Source of the DNA: Flavobacterium suaedae
Lineage (GTDB): Bacteria > Bacteroidota > Bacteroidia > Flavobacteriales > Flavobacteriaceae
Assembly (NCBI RefSeq): GCF_014642915.1
Contig: NZ_BMJE01000002.1
Coordinates: 248,001 to 312,000 of the forward strand
Length of the DNA stretch: 64,000 nucleotides
Direction: 5' to 3'
Positions within the stretch are counted from its first letter, which is position 1, and every line of letters starts with the position of its first letter. The notes beneath the pieces were generated by a model that saw only the letters and a program-made list of their open reading frames with translations, had not been told where the DNA came from and searched no databases. Of this stretch, positions 50,108 to 58,824 are shown in pieces. The translations under genes and the position numbers were made by a program.

Positions 50108-50859
50108 GTTTTAAAAAGGTATATTTACCCATAGTAGTTATTGTATTATTGCAGCTTTTTACGGGCTGTAATAGTGAATCGTCGCCGGAATGTTATAGGA
50201 AAGCCGGCGATACTCTACTATATGATGTTGAGGTAGCATCGTTTAATAAAATTCATATATCTCCCGGTATAGAACTGATTATAGCACAAGGCGAGGAGCA
50301 AAAAGTAACCGTACAAACAGGTGAAAATCTAAAAGAATATATTACTGCTGAGGTTAGAGAAGACGGTGAGTTATTTATCACAAACAGTAATAATTGTAAC
50401 TGGACTAGAGATTACAATAGTACTACTGTAACGGTAACAACACCTGTTTTAGAACGCATATATTCGGCTTCGCAGTTTGCTGTAAAATCAAATAGAATTT
50501 TGAGTTTTCCGTCTCTCACATTGGAATCAGGTTTACATAGTGAAACAGCTTCAGGTATATTTGATTTACAATTAAATGCAGAGAGCTTACTGGTACAGGA
50601 TAACCAGTCGTGCTATTACAAAATATCAGGGCAGGTAACTAATTTGAATGTGAGTTTTTATTCAGGCGATGCTCGTTTTGATGGAGCTAACCTTGTTGCT
50701 GAAAGTGTATATGTATTCCACCGAAGTTCTAATGATATTATAGTAAACCCGCAACAGCAAGTGTCAGGAACTATATATTCTACCGGTAATTTAGTACTTA
50801 AAAACGAACCTCCTGTTGTAGATGTAGAACAGTTATACACCGGTCATATAGTTTACTAA
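50104..50859 (+). CDS. GIN-domain (DUF2807) lipoprotein
   Basis: A 251-residue lipoprotein (lipobox FTGC, then NSESSPE). The rest matches the DUF2807 putative auto-transporter adhesin head GIN domain, a right-handed beta helix: FNKIHISPGIELIIAQGEEQ (20 residues), VTVTTPVLERIYSASQFAVK (20) and the late VYVFHRSSNDIIVNPQQQVS (20). The family is common on Bacteroidota surfaces; its role is not settled. Its ATG overlaps the stop of the acyloxyacyl-hydrolase gene (ATGA), so the two are translationally coupled. Confidence 0.85.
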   Translation: MSFKKVYLPIVVIVLLQLFTGCNSESSPECYRKAGDTLLYDVEVASFNKIHISPGIELIIAQGEEQKVTVQTGENLKEYITAEVREDGELFITNSNNCNWTRDYNSTTVTVTTPVLERIYSASQFAVKSNRILSFPSLTLESGLHSETASGIFDLQLNAESLLVQDNQSCYYKISGQVTNLNVSFYSGDARFDGANLVAESVYVFHRSSNDIIVNPQQQVSGTIYSTGNLVLKNEPPVVDVEQLYTGHIVY

Positions 50860-50870
50860 TAATAGTTAGA

Positions 50871-51779
50871 TTATTCTTCTTTTTGCTTATTTGTCATTTC
50901 TCTGAAAATAGCTTCCAGATTTTTATTCTTTTGGTTTAATCGAAGTGTTTTTAAACCATTGTCATGTGCAAAATCAAATATAGTTGGGCGCATATCCTCT
51001 TTAGTGTCAAAAGTCAGTTCCCATGTAAAATCAAATACATTTACGTAGTTTTTAAGGTGTGGAATGCTCTGTAGTAATTGCTCTTCTACTCTGTAATCAA
51101 ACTCAACCTCTATAATTTGCTCACTGTCACCGGAAAGACTGTTTAATTTTTTATCAGTAACAATTTCTCCTTTATTGATGATGATCACCCTGTCGCATAT
51201 TGCTTCTACTTCCTGCATAATATGGGTTGACAGAAACACCGTTTTATCCTTGCCAATATTCTTTATTAGCTCTCTTATTTCAACAAGTTGGTTAGGGTCT
51301 AGTCCCGTTGTAGGTTCATCAAGAATTAATACTTCAGGATCATGCAGTAATGCTGTTGCAAGCCCCACACGCTGGCGATATCCTTTAGAAAGTTGTCCTA
51401 TCTTTTTATTAGCCTCAGGGGTAAGCCCTGTAAGTTGTATAACCTCATCAATTCGGCTCTTGTCTACTTTATAAACATCAGCATTAAAAGCAAGATATTC
51501 CCTAACGTATAAATCAAGGTAAAGCGGGTTGTGTTCAGGCAGGTAGCCTATAGATTGTTGTACCGCTTTTTGCTGTGCTGCTACATCACTGCCGTTTACT
51601 AAAGCTGTTCCGCTATCAGCACTCAGGTAGGTGGTAAGTATTTTCATAAGGGTTGATTTTCCTGCACCGTTAGGACCAAGAAAACCTACAACTTCGCCTT
51701 TGTTTACCGAGAAAGAAACATTGTTAAGTGCTTTTTGGGCACCATACATTTTAGAAATAGCTTTAACTTCTATAGACAT
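50871..51779 (-). CDS. gldA: Gliding-motility ABC transporter ATPase GldA
   Basis: A 302-residue ABC ATPase. Walker A is GPNGAGKST at about residues 35-43, the signature is LSKGYRQRVGLA near residue 134, Walker B is VLILDEPTTGLDP and the H-loop is LSTHIMQE. The sequence closely fits flavobacterial GldA, which with GldF and GldG (not in this window) makes a transporter linked to gliding motility and surface organisation. About 80 residues after the ATPase core form the family's C-terminal domain. Its promoter is divergent from that of the DAHP synthase gene. Confidence 0.88.
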   Translation of the reverse strand: MSIEVKAISKMYGAQKALNNVSFSVNKGEVVGFLGPNGAGKSTLMKILTTYLSADSGTALVNGSDVAAQQKAVQQSIGYLPEHNPLYLDLYVREYLAFNADVYKVDKSRIDEVIQLTGLTPEANKKIGQLSKGYRQRVGLATALLHDPEVLILDEPTTGLDPNQLVEIRELIKNIGKDKTVFLSTHIMQEVEAICDRVIIINKGEIVTDKKLNSLSGDSEQIIEVEFDYRVEEQLLQSIPHLKNYVNVFDFTWELTFDTKEDMRPTIFDFAHDNGLKTLRLNQKNKNLEAIFREMTNKQKEE

Positions 51780-51796
51780 AGCATGTTTGTTTTAAA

Positions 51797-51824
51797 CAAA
51801 AGTAGTAAGAATTCCATAATTTTG
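51797..51824. promoter_or_regulatory. Divergent promoters of gldA and the DAHP synthase gene
   Basis: In the 61-base gap, TACTTTTG on the minus strand (51804-51797) points to gldA and TAATTTTG on the plus strand (51817-51824) points to the DAHP synthase gene. Both fit the -7 box. TTG elements at the right spacing are not clear. Confidence 0.5.
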
Positions 51825-51840
51825 TGTCATAATAAAGAAG

Positions 51841-52932
51841 ATGGAAAATAATAGTGAAATGCACCAATGGTTAAATGATTTAAAAGTATCGCATCCATTG
51901 GTTATAGCCGGGCCTTGCAGTGCAGAGACAGAAGAACAGGTTTTAGATATAGCAAGGCAGTTAAAAGATTCTGATGTTACAATATATCGTGCAGGCGTAT
52001 GGAAGCCGCGCACAAGACCCGGAGGATTTGAAGGTGTAGGAGCAATAGGTTTAGAGTGGTTGCAAAAAGCAAAAGCCGAAACAGGTTTACTTATGGCTGT
52101 TGAGGTGGCTAATGCCAACCATGTAAAACTGGCACTGGAACATGATATTGATGTACTTTGGATAGGGGCGCGTACTACAGTGAACCCTTTTGCTGTTCAG
52201 GAAATTGCCGATGCTTTACAAGGGACTGATAAAATAGTACTGGTTAAAAACCCTGTAAACCCTGATTTAGCTTTATGGCTGGGCGGACTTGAGCGTATAT
52301 ATAATGCAGGTATCAGAAAACTAGGTGTTGTACATCGAGGGTTTTCGACTTACGAAAAAACTAAATATAGAAATATACCGGAGTGGCAAATTCCTATTGA
52401 ACTACAAGACAGGTTCCCTGATTTACCTATTATTTGTGACCCTTCGCATATTACGGGTAAACGTGATATGATTCAGCAGGTTTCACAGCAGGCACTCGAT
52501 CTTAATTTTGACGGCTTAATGATTGAAACACATTGCAACCCTGACAAGGCTTGGAGTGATGCAGCACAGCAGGTAACTCCTGAAAGACTAAAGCAAATTC
52601 TGGGTAACTTGGTTATTCGTAAACAAACCAATGAAACAGAAAGTTTTAAATGCTTACTGGAAAAGTACAGGATGCAAATTAATGAGCTTGATGATAAAAT
52701 GATTGATGCTTTAGGTAAACGTATGCAAATTGCTCAGGAAATAGGCGGGCTTAAAAAAGAAAACAATGTAGTAGTACTACAAAACAAACGCTGGAAAGAG
52801 GTTTTAGAGCGCATGATGGCATTAGGTAAAGAGCAGGGACTAAGTGAAGATTTTATTAATAATATGTTCAGAGCAATTCATCAGGAAAGTATAAACCATC
52901 AGGAAAAAGTTTTAAATAAAGACGTACCCTAG
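51841..52932 (+). CDS. Bifunctional DAHP synthase/chorismate mutase
   Basis: A 363-residue fusion for aromatic amino-acid synthesis. Residues 1 to about 265 are a class I beta DAHP synthase (AGPCSAETEEQVLDIA, YRAGVWKPRTRPGGFEGVG, WIGARTTVNPFAVQEIA, VKNPVNPDLALWLGGLER, DPSHITGKRDMI). Residues 275-360 are an AroQ-type chorismate mutase (ELDDKMIDALGKRMQIAQEI, IHQESINHQ). The first domain joins phosphoenolpyruvate with erythrose 4-phosphate; the second turns chorismate to prephenate. The mutase part may give feedback control. aroA lies 6 kb downstream in the same direction. Confidence 0.95.
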   Translation: MENNSEMHQWLNDLKVSHPLVIAGPCSAETEEQVLDIARQLKDSDVTIYRAGVWKPRTRPGGFEGVGAIGLEWLQKAKAETGLLMAVEVANANHVKLALEHDIDVLWIGARTTVNPFAVQEIADALQGTDKIVLVKNPVNPDLALWLGGLERIYNAGIRKLGVVHRGFSTYEKTKYRNIPEWQIPIELQDRFPDLPIICDPSHITGKRDMIQQVSQQALDLNFDGLMIETHCNPDKAWSDAAQQVTPERLKQILGNLVIRKQTNETESFKCLLEKYRMQINELDDKMIDALGKRMQIAQEIGGLKKENNVVVLQNKRWKEVLERMMALGKEQGLSEDFINNMFRAIHQESINHQEKVLNKDVP

Positions 52933-52971
52933 TTTTTAGTTTGCACTTTAAATAGCCAAGGTAGAATATGC

Positions 52972-53004
52972 AAAAGCTGTTTCATAAAAAGAAGCAGCTT
53001 TTTT
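52972..53004 (+). terminator. Terminator of the DAHP synthase gene
   Basis: A 12-bp stem (AAAAGCTGTTTC / GAAGCAGCTTTT, one G-T pair) and a T-run, 40 bases after the stop. Confidence 0.85.
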
Positions 53005-53026
53005 AATGTGTTATATTTTAATAGCG

Positions 53027-53053
53027 TTGTAGCATAGGTATTTATTATCTTTG
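53027..53053 (+). promoter_or_regulatory. Promoter of rsgA, with almost no leader
   Basis: TATCTTTG (53046-53053) matches the -7 box; a TTG at 53027-53029 is 16 bases away, a little short. The ATG is at 53059, only 5 bases after the box, so the transcript probably starts at or next to the start codon. Confidence 0.5.
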
Positions 53054-53058
53054 CCATT

Positions 53059-54015
53059 ATGACAGGACTTGTTTATAAATCTACAGGAAGCTGGTATACC
53101 GTAAAAGCCGAAGACGGAACTTTTTATGAGTGCCGTATAAAAGGAAAATTCAGGATTAAAGGTATTAAAAGTACTAACCCTGTTGCGGTGGGCGATGTTG
53201 TAGATTTTAAACTTGAAGAAAGTGGCAACGGAGTTATTAATAAAATACACGAGCGTAAAAACTACATAATACGCAAATCCGTAAACCTGTCTAAACAAGT
53301 GCACATAATAGCATCTAATGTAGATAAGCTGTTTCTTTTAGTTACTATAAATAACCCAACCACTACTACCAGTTTTATAGACCGTTTTTTAGTTACTGCC
53401 GAAGCCTATGGCATTGAAGCGGTAATAGTTTTTAATAAAATAGATACTCTTGACCGAGAAGCTGAAGATGAACAACTTTATCTGCAATACATATACAGTA
53501 AAATAGGTTATAAATGCCTTAGAGTTTCTGCAACGGAAAATAAAGGTATTGAAAAGCTTAAAGAAGAAATGAAAGATAGTATTAGTATCTTTTCAGGACA
53601 TTCAGGGGTAGGAAAGTCTACTTTGGTGAATGCACTGCAACCTTCTTTAAACCTTAAAACCAAAGAAATCTCCGAACAGCACAGCCAGGGGCAGCACACC
53701 ACAACATTTGCAGAAATGTTCGACCTTGATTTCGGTGCTAAAATTATAGATACCCCCGGTATTCGCGGTTTTGGTGTGGTAGATATGGAGCCTGATGAGG
53801 TAGGTGATTATTTTCCTGAATTTTTTGCTTTAAAAGAAGAATGTAAGTTTAATAACTGCCTGCATAAAGAAGAGCCTTATTGTGCTGTAAAAGATGCTTT
53901 GGATGCCGATGAAGTAGCATGGTCGCGCTACCGTAGTTATATTCAGATACTGGAAGGAGATGATGAAGCCTACAGGACAGATATTTATGGTGAAGGAAAA
54001 AATAATGAGGAGTAA
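53059..54015 (+). CDS. rsgA: Ribosome small-subunit-dependent GTPase RsgA
   Basis: A 318-residue GTPase that helps mature the 30S subunit. An N-terminal OB-fold (residues 1 to about 70) is followed by the circularly permuted GTPase: G4 FNKID comes before G1 GHSGVGKST (near residue 180) and G3 DTPG (near residue 233). The C-terminal zinc motif is visible in CKFNNCLHKEEPYC. Length is normal. The dtd start codon shares its last base with the rsgA stop, so the two are coupled. Confidence 0.96.
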   Translation: MTGLVYKSTGSWYTVKAEDGTFYECRIKGKFRIKGIKSTNPVAVGDVVDFKLEESGNGVINKIHERKNYIIRKSVNLSKQVHIIASNVDKLFLLVTINNPTTTTSFIDRFLVTAEAYGIEAVIVFNKIDTLDREAEDEQLYLQYIYSKIGYKCLRVSATENKGIEKLKEEMKDSISIFSGHSGVGKSTLVNALQPSLNLKTKEISEQHSQGQHTTTFAEMFDLDFGAKIIDTPGIRGFGVVDMEPDEVGDYFPEFFALKEECKFNNCLHKEEPYCAVKDALDADEVAWSRYRSYIQILEGDDEAYRTDIYGEGKNNEE

Positions 54016-54467
54016 TGAGAGTAGTATTACAAAGGGTTAGTGAAGCCTCGGTAACAATAGAAGGAGAAAAAGTTTCAGCAATAAATAAAGGTTTACTTGT
54101 ATTGCTGGGTATAGAAGACGCCGATTCTACAGAAGATATAGAATGGTTAACAGGTAAAATAACAAAGCTCAGAATATTTGGTGATGAAGAAGGTGTTATG
54201 AACCTTTCCATACAAGATGTTTCGGGCGATGTTATTGTAGTAAGCCAGTTTACCCTGCATGCAGCTACTAAAAAAGGTAATCGTCCATCATATATTAAAG
54301 CAGCAAAACCAGATGTAGCTATACCGTTATATGAAAGTTTTATAAATAGTATGGAAACCGTTTTAGGTAAGAAAATACAAACAGGTCGTTTTGGTGCAGA
54401 TATGAAAGTCACTTTGGTTAATGACGGACCTGTTACAATATTAATAGATAGTAAAAACAGAGAATAA
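54015..54467 (+). CDS. dtd: D-aminoacyl-tRNA deacylase
   Basis: A 150-residue enzyme that removes wrongly attached D-amino acids, and glycine, from tRNA. The family start MRVVLQRVSEASVTIEGE, the SQFTLHA segment near residue 77 and the late NDGPVTILIDS with the Gly-cisPro element are all present. Length is normal. It overlaps rsgA by one base. The two translation-quality genes and mazG-like at 58485 form a neighbourhood that I believe recurs in Flavobacteriaceae. Confidence 0.96.
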   Translation: MRVVLQRVSEASVTIEGEKVSAINKGLLVLLGIEDADSTEDIEWLTGKITKLRIFGDEEGVMNLSIQDVSGDVIVVSQFTLHAATKKGNRPSYIKAAKPDVAIPLYESFINSMETVLGKKIQTGRFGADMKVTLVNDGPVTILIDSKNRE

Positions 54468-54516
54468 AATTTTCATTTGGGGTAAATTATCCTATTTTTG
54501 ACGAAATTTTTTTAAC

Positions 54517-56418
54517 ATGTTTTTAAGAATTTCCATCCTTTACCTATTATTACTCATACCTCAAGCTATTTTTTCACAAAAAGAATACTCTATAACTGCT
54601 ATTCCGGATGACTTACTGGATAATGCCAATGCGGTAGTAAGGTATAATGAAACTGATGTAACAATCAACTCCCGAAAATCTATGAAGATTAAAAAGAAAA
54701 GGGTTGTTACGGTTTTAAATGAGAGCGGCAGCAAATTTATAAAAGCCCGAGAGTTCTTTACTAAATCATCTAAAGTTAAAGATATAGAAGCCTATATTTA
54801 TGATGCATCGGGTAAGGAAATAAAAAGAATAAAAGAGAAAGACTTCAGAGAAGCATCTGTTTCCGAAGGTTCTGTTATAAGTGATGACAGAGTACTTTAT
54901 TTAGATTATTTACCATCTCAATATCCTTTTACCGTAGTATATACCAGCGAAACAGAAACACCTAATACTGCTTTTATACCGGGGTGGGCACCAATGGAGG
55001 GCACTTCTGTAAGTGTAGAAAAAAATATCTTTACTATATCATGTAAAGACGATTTAGGCTTTAAGTATAAGACCTACAACTTTGATGATACTATAGAAAT
55101 TACTAAAGAAAGTAATACTAAACTTGGCTTAAAGGTAGAGCGTATGCCTGCTTTAGAAAGAGAGGATTATGCTCCTTCTTTTGAAAAAATAGTACCTGTT
55201 GTACTTTTTGGTCTGGATAAGTTTAGTTTAGAAGGTGTAGAAGGAGAAGCTACAAGTTGGGAAGTATTTGGAGCCTGGATGTATAATAACCTTTTAACAG
55301 GTACAGATGAATTACCTAAAAGTACCATTGAAGAAATACAACAACGCACAAAAGGTATAGAAGACCCTTTACAGAAAGCAAAAATAGTATATAAGTACAT
55401 GCAGGATAAAACCCGCTATATAAGTATACAGCTTGGTATAGGTGGCTGGAAACCTATGCAAGCTGAGGATGTAGATCGTTTAGGTTATGGTGATTGTAAA
55501 GCACTTACCAACTACACCAGAGCTTTACTGGAAGCTGTAGGGGTAGAATCTTATTACACAGTTATAAATGCAGGCTCTGAGCAGGAAAGCCTTCATGAAG
55601 ATATGGTTTCTACTCAGGGAAATCATGTAATATTAGCAATTCCTCATAACGATGATTATGTTTGGCTGGAATGTACCAGTCAGAATGCGCCCTTTGGTTT
55701 TCAGGGTAACTTTACTGATAACAGATTAGCACTTGTAGTAAAACCGGAGGGAAGTGAGCTGGTACGTACACACCAGTATAAAGTTGAAGAAAATACACAA
55801 CATTCAAAAGGGCAATATACCCTTAACGGAAGTGGTGGTATTTCAGGAAATGTAAATTTCGTTTCTAAAGGACTTCAATATGACTATAAATATAGAATAG
55901 AAGGATATTCTGATGATGAATTGGAGGAGCGATATAAAAATATGTTTGACAACATAGGCAACCTTACCCTGAAAGAAACAAAAATTAAAAATGACTCTGA
56001 TAAAACAGAACTTATTGAAAATATTACTCTTGAAGGGAAAAGATACGGTACTGTAAGCGGTAATCGTGTAATATTTGCCGTAAATGCATTCAATCCATAT
56101 AACGGTATTCCTAAAAGATACCGAAACAGGAAAACAGATTTTGAAAGAACGTTTGGTTTTTATGATACTGATGAAATTGAAATTAGTATGCCGGAAGGGT
56201 ACAGTATTGAAGCAAAACCTGACGATATAGTAATAACAAGTAAGTTTGGAGAATATGAAGCAAAATTTACTGTTACTGAAACAGGAAAACTAAAATATGA
56301 ACGTTCTTTAATAGTAAATGAAGGCTATTATAAAAAAGAGGAGTACAATGACTTCAGACAGTTTTTTAAAGAAGTTTCTCAGGCAGATAATGCGAAAGCT
56401 GTAATTATAAAACAATAA
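54517..56418 (+). CDS. DUF3857/transglutaminase-like exported protein, triad mostly kept
   Basis: A 633-residue exported protein (signal peptide ends IFSQKE). Residues about 45-215 form the DUF3857 domain, followed by a transglutaminase-like domain. Its catalytic positions read Cys327 (GYGDCKAL), His370 (GNHVIL) and Glu385 (WLECTS), Glu instead of the usual Asp. A C-terminal beta region with DUF3858 character follows. The family is typical of Bacteroidota and is probably periplasmic; its substrate is unknown. A TATTTTTG box at 54493-54500 could be its promoter. It precedes a related gene by 36 bases. Confidence 0.85.
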   Translation: MFLRISILYLLLLIPQAIFSQKEYSITAIPDDLLDNANAVVRYNETDVTINSRKSMKIKKKRVVTVLNESGSKFIKAREFFTKSSKVKDIEAYIYDASGKEIKRIKEKDFREASVSEGSVISDDRVLYLDYLPSQYPFTVVYTSETETPNTAFIPGWAPMEGTSVSVEKNIFTISCKDDLGFKYKTYNFDDTIEITKESNTKLGLKVERMPALEREDYAPSFEKIVPVVLFGLDKFSLEGVEGEATSWEVFGAWMYNNLLTGTDELPKSTIEEIQQRTKGIEDPLQKAKIVYKYMQDKTRYISIQLGIGGWKPMQAEDVDRLGYGDCKALTNYTRALLEAVGVESYYTVINAGSEQESLHEDMVSTQGNHVILAIPHNDDYVWLECTSQNAPFGFQGNFTDNRLALVVKPEGSELVRTHQYKVEENTQHSKGQYTLNGSGGISGNVNFVSKGLQYDYKYRIEGYSDDELEERYKNMFDNIGNLTLKETKIKNDSDKTELIENITLEGKRYGTVSGNRVIFAVNAFNPYNGIPKRYRNRKTDFERTFGFYDTDEIEISMPEGYSIEAKPDDIVITSKFGEYEAKFTVTETGKLKYERSLIVNEGYYKKEEYNDFRQFFKEVSQADNAKAVIIKQ

Positions 56419-56454
56419 TAACCCCTATACCTAAATTATTAAACCAGAATCAGA

Positions 56455-58482
56455 ATGAAAAAAAGTTTATTACTACTCTTAGTATTTGTTTCAACTACAA
56501 TTACAGCCATTGCTCAGGAATTTGAGTTGGGAGAGGTAACAATAGAAGAGTTAAAAGAAGAGTCAAATGAAATTGACCCCTCGGCTTCAGCTGCAATTTT
56601 ATATAAAACAGGTACTACTTATTTTGATATAGATAAAAACGGAAATTGGCTTATTGTAACAGATGTTTCTGTAAGGCTCAAGATATATAATAAAGATGGG
56701 TATGACTATGCAACTGTTGAAGTGCCTTTTTATACAGGAAGCAGCCGTAGCCAAAGAGAAAGCGTTATTTTTAAAGAAGCCTGGACCTATAATTTAGAGA
56801 ATGGTAAAGCAGAAAAGTCAAAACTTAAAAAAGAAGGTAAATTTACAGAAGAAATTAACGATATATGGAGCGTTGAAAAGATTACATTACCGGCAGTAAA
56901 AGAGGGTTCTGTAATTGAATACAGATACATAAAAACATCTCCATATATACGCACCATTCCTACATGGTATTTTCAGGAGGAAATCCCTATAAACAGTATA
57001 CAGTATACATTAGAAATTCCGCAGTACTTTGTATACAATAGGATACTTAGTCCCTATATGCCTGTTGAAGAAGATGTAAATACCGAAAGAATAACTAAGG
57101 AATATAGCAGTAATGGGCGTAAAGCCGGTTACGGACAGGTTAATACCACTATTCGCAGCCAAATGGGTAGTGTAAGTTATTATATACACAGAAAAACATA
57201 TACGGTACGAAATGTATCACCCCTTAAAGATGAAAGCTTTGTAGATAATATAGATAACTACCGTTCGTATGTAAAGCATGAGTTAGCAAAGACAAGTTTT
57301 CCTAACGAATTTGAAAAAAATTATGCAACCGATTGGACTACCGTTGTTAAGTCAATATACAATGATGAAAATTTTGGTAGGGAGTTAAATAAGTCAGACT
57401 ATTTTGAAGATGACATTAAAAACGTATTAAAAAATAATAAGTCCGGAGATGATGCAGTTACTGCAATATATAATTATGTAAGGGACAGAATGACTTATAA
57501 CGATAAATACGGTTATGAGTGTAGAAAAGGAGTTGAAGAAGCTTACGAAGATAAAACAGGTAATGCAGCTGAAATTAACCTGATGCTGGTAGCAATGCTT
57601 CGTTATGCAGGCTTTAATGCAAACCCTGTATTGTTAAGTACTCGTGATAACGGGCATGTAGCTTTTGTAAACAGAAATGAGTTTAACTATGTAGTAGCAG
57701 GATTAGAATCTCAGGATAATGTATTATTTCTTGATGCTACTACAAAGCAGGGAGCACCGGGACTTTTACCTGTAAGAGCACTAAATATAATTGGTAGGGT
57801 AATAAGAGATAATCTTTCATCAGAACAAGTTAGCCTTATACCTTCTATAATTTCTATAAAAAATAATACCATACTGGCTACTATAGATGAACAAGGTAAT
57901 ATTGAAGGACAGGTAAGAAGGCAGTATTTTGATTATAATGCTTTTATGTTTAGAATGGCATATGGAAATATTGACGAAGAAGAATATTTAATTAAGCAGG
58001 AAAAAAGATTAGATGATATAGAAATATCTGATTATACAGTTGAAAACCGTAAAGAAAATTACAACGAGCCTGTTGTAGAGAAGTTTTCATTTGTAGGAGA
58101 TGGTCTGGCAGATGTTGTGGCAGATAAAATATATATATCGCCAATGCTGTTTTTCTCTATGACAGAAAACCCTTTTAAACTAGAAGAGCGTAATTATCCT
58201 GTTGATTTTGTTTTCCCTTCTCAGGATAAACATACTATAAACTTAAACATACCTGAAGGGTATGTAATAGAATCAATACCCAGCCCAATGGATGTTATGA
58301 TAGAAGGAAATGTTTGTACCTTTACGTTTAAAATTGGTTCGAGAGGTAATATGATTCAGGTTTTAGTAAGCGAAAATGTAAATGTTAGCCGTATAAATCC
58401 TGAATATTACAGTCAGTTAAAAGACTTTTACTCTACCATAGTTAAGAAGCAGGGAGAAAAAATTGTATTGAAGAAAGCATAA
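56455..58482 (+). CDS. DUF3857 exported protein with dead transglutaminase domain
   Basis: A 675-residue exported protein (signal peptide ends ITAIAQ) related to its upstream neighbour: a DUF3857 domain at about residues 60-230, a transglutaminase-like domain at about 330-450, then a C-terminal beta region. The position of the nucleophilic Cys is Ala371 (TGNAAEIN), while His401 (NGHVAF) and Asp427 (FLDATT) are kept. The protein therefore cannot act as a Cys protease or transglutaminase and is probably a binding protein or a partner of the active copy. It ends 2 bases before the mazG-like start. Confidence 0.85.
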   Translation: MKKSLLLLLVFVSTTITAIAQEFELGEVTIEELKEESNEIDPSASAAILYKTGTTYFDIDKNGNWLIVTDVSVRLKIYNKDGYDYATVEVPFYTGSSRSQRESVIFKEAWTYNLENGKAEKSKLKKEGKFTEEINDIWSVEKITLPAVKEGSVIEYRYIKTSPYIRTIPTWYFQEEIPINSIQYTLEIPQYFVYNRILSPYMPVEEDVNTERITKEYSSNGRKAGYGQVNTTIRSQMGSVSYYIHRKTYTVRNVSPLKDESFVDNIDNYRSYVKHELAKTSFPNEFEKNYATDWTTVVKSIYNDENFGRELNKSDYFEDDIKNVLKNNKSGDDAVTAIYNYVRDRMTYNDKYGYECRKGVEEAYEDKTGNAAEINLMLVAMLRYAGFNANPVLLSTRDNGHVAFVNRNEFNYVVAGLESQDNVLFLDATTKQGAPGLLPVRALNIIGRVIRDNLSSEQVSLIPSIISIKNNTILATIDEQGNIEGQVRRQYFDYNAFMFRMAYGNIDEEEYLIKQEKRLDDIEISDYTVENRKENYNEPVVEKFSFVGDGLADVVADKIYISPMLFFSMTENPFKLEERNYPVDFVFPSQDKHTINLNIPEGYVIESIPSPMDVMIEGNVCTFTFKIGSRGNMIQVLVSENVNVSRINPEYYSQLKDFYSTIVKKQGEKIVLKKA

Positions 58483-58484
58483 TT

Positions 58485-58811
58485 ATGGATATTAAAAATG
58501 CCCAACTGGCAGTAGATAACTGGATAAAAGAGCATGGGGTTCGTTATTTTAACGAACTTACAAACATGGCACAACTTACAGAAGAAGTTGGTGAAGTGGC
58601 TCGTATAATAGCGCGTCGTTATGGTGAGCAAAGTGAAAAAGAAAGCGATAAAAATAAAGATTTAGGCGAAGAACTTGCCGATGTAGTTTTTGTTGTACTT
58701 TGCCTGGCTAACCAAACAGGTATAAACTTACAGGAATCCTTTGATAAAAAAATGGATTTAAAAAGTAAGCGCGACCATGACAGGCACCATAATAACGAAA
58801 AATTAAAGTAA
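58485..58811 (+). CDS. MazG-like nucleotide pyrophosphohydrolase
   Basis: A 108-residue all-alpha protein. The metal-binding motifs are EEVGEVARIIARRYGE near residue 26 and DLGEELADVVFVVLCLA near residue 57, the ExxE-x12-28-ExxD pattern of the MazG/dUTPase-zeta superfamily. Such small enzymes hydrolyse non-canonical nucleoside triphosphates. The single-domain form is typical in Bacteroidota. It starts 2 bases after the DUF3857 gene and is followed 13 bases later by aroA. Confidence 0.9.
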   Translation: MDIKNAQLAVDNWIKEHGVRYFNELTNMAQLTEEVGEVARIIARRYGEQSEKESDKNKDLGEELADVVFVVLCLANQTGINLQESFDKKMDLKSKRDHDRHHNNEKLK

Positions 58812-58824
58812 TAACTTTATTATA

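Noticed and set aside
54015..54467. Minus-strand 187-codon frame (53849-54412) opposite dtd and rsgA
   Set aside because: It is a shadow of dtd and the end of rsgA, both of which have full conserved motifs.
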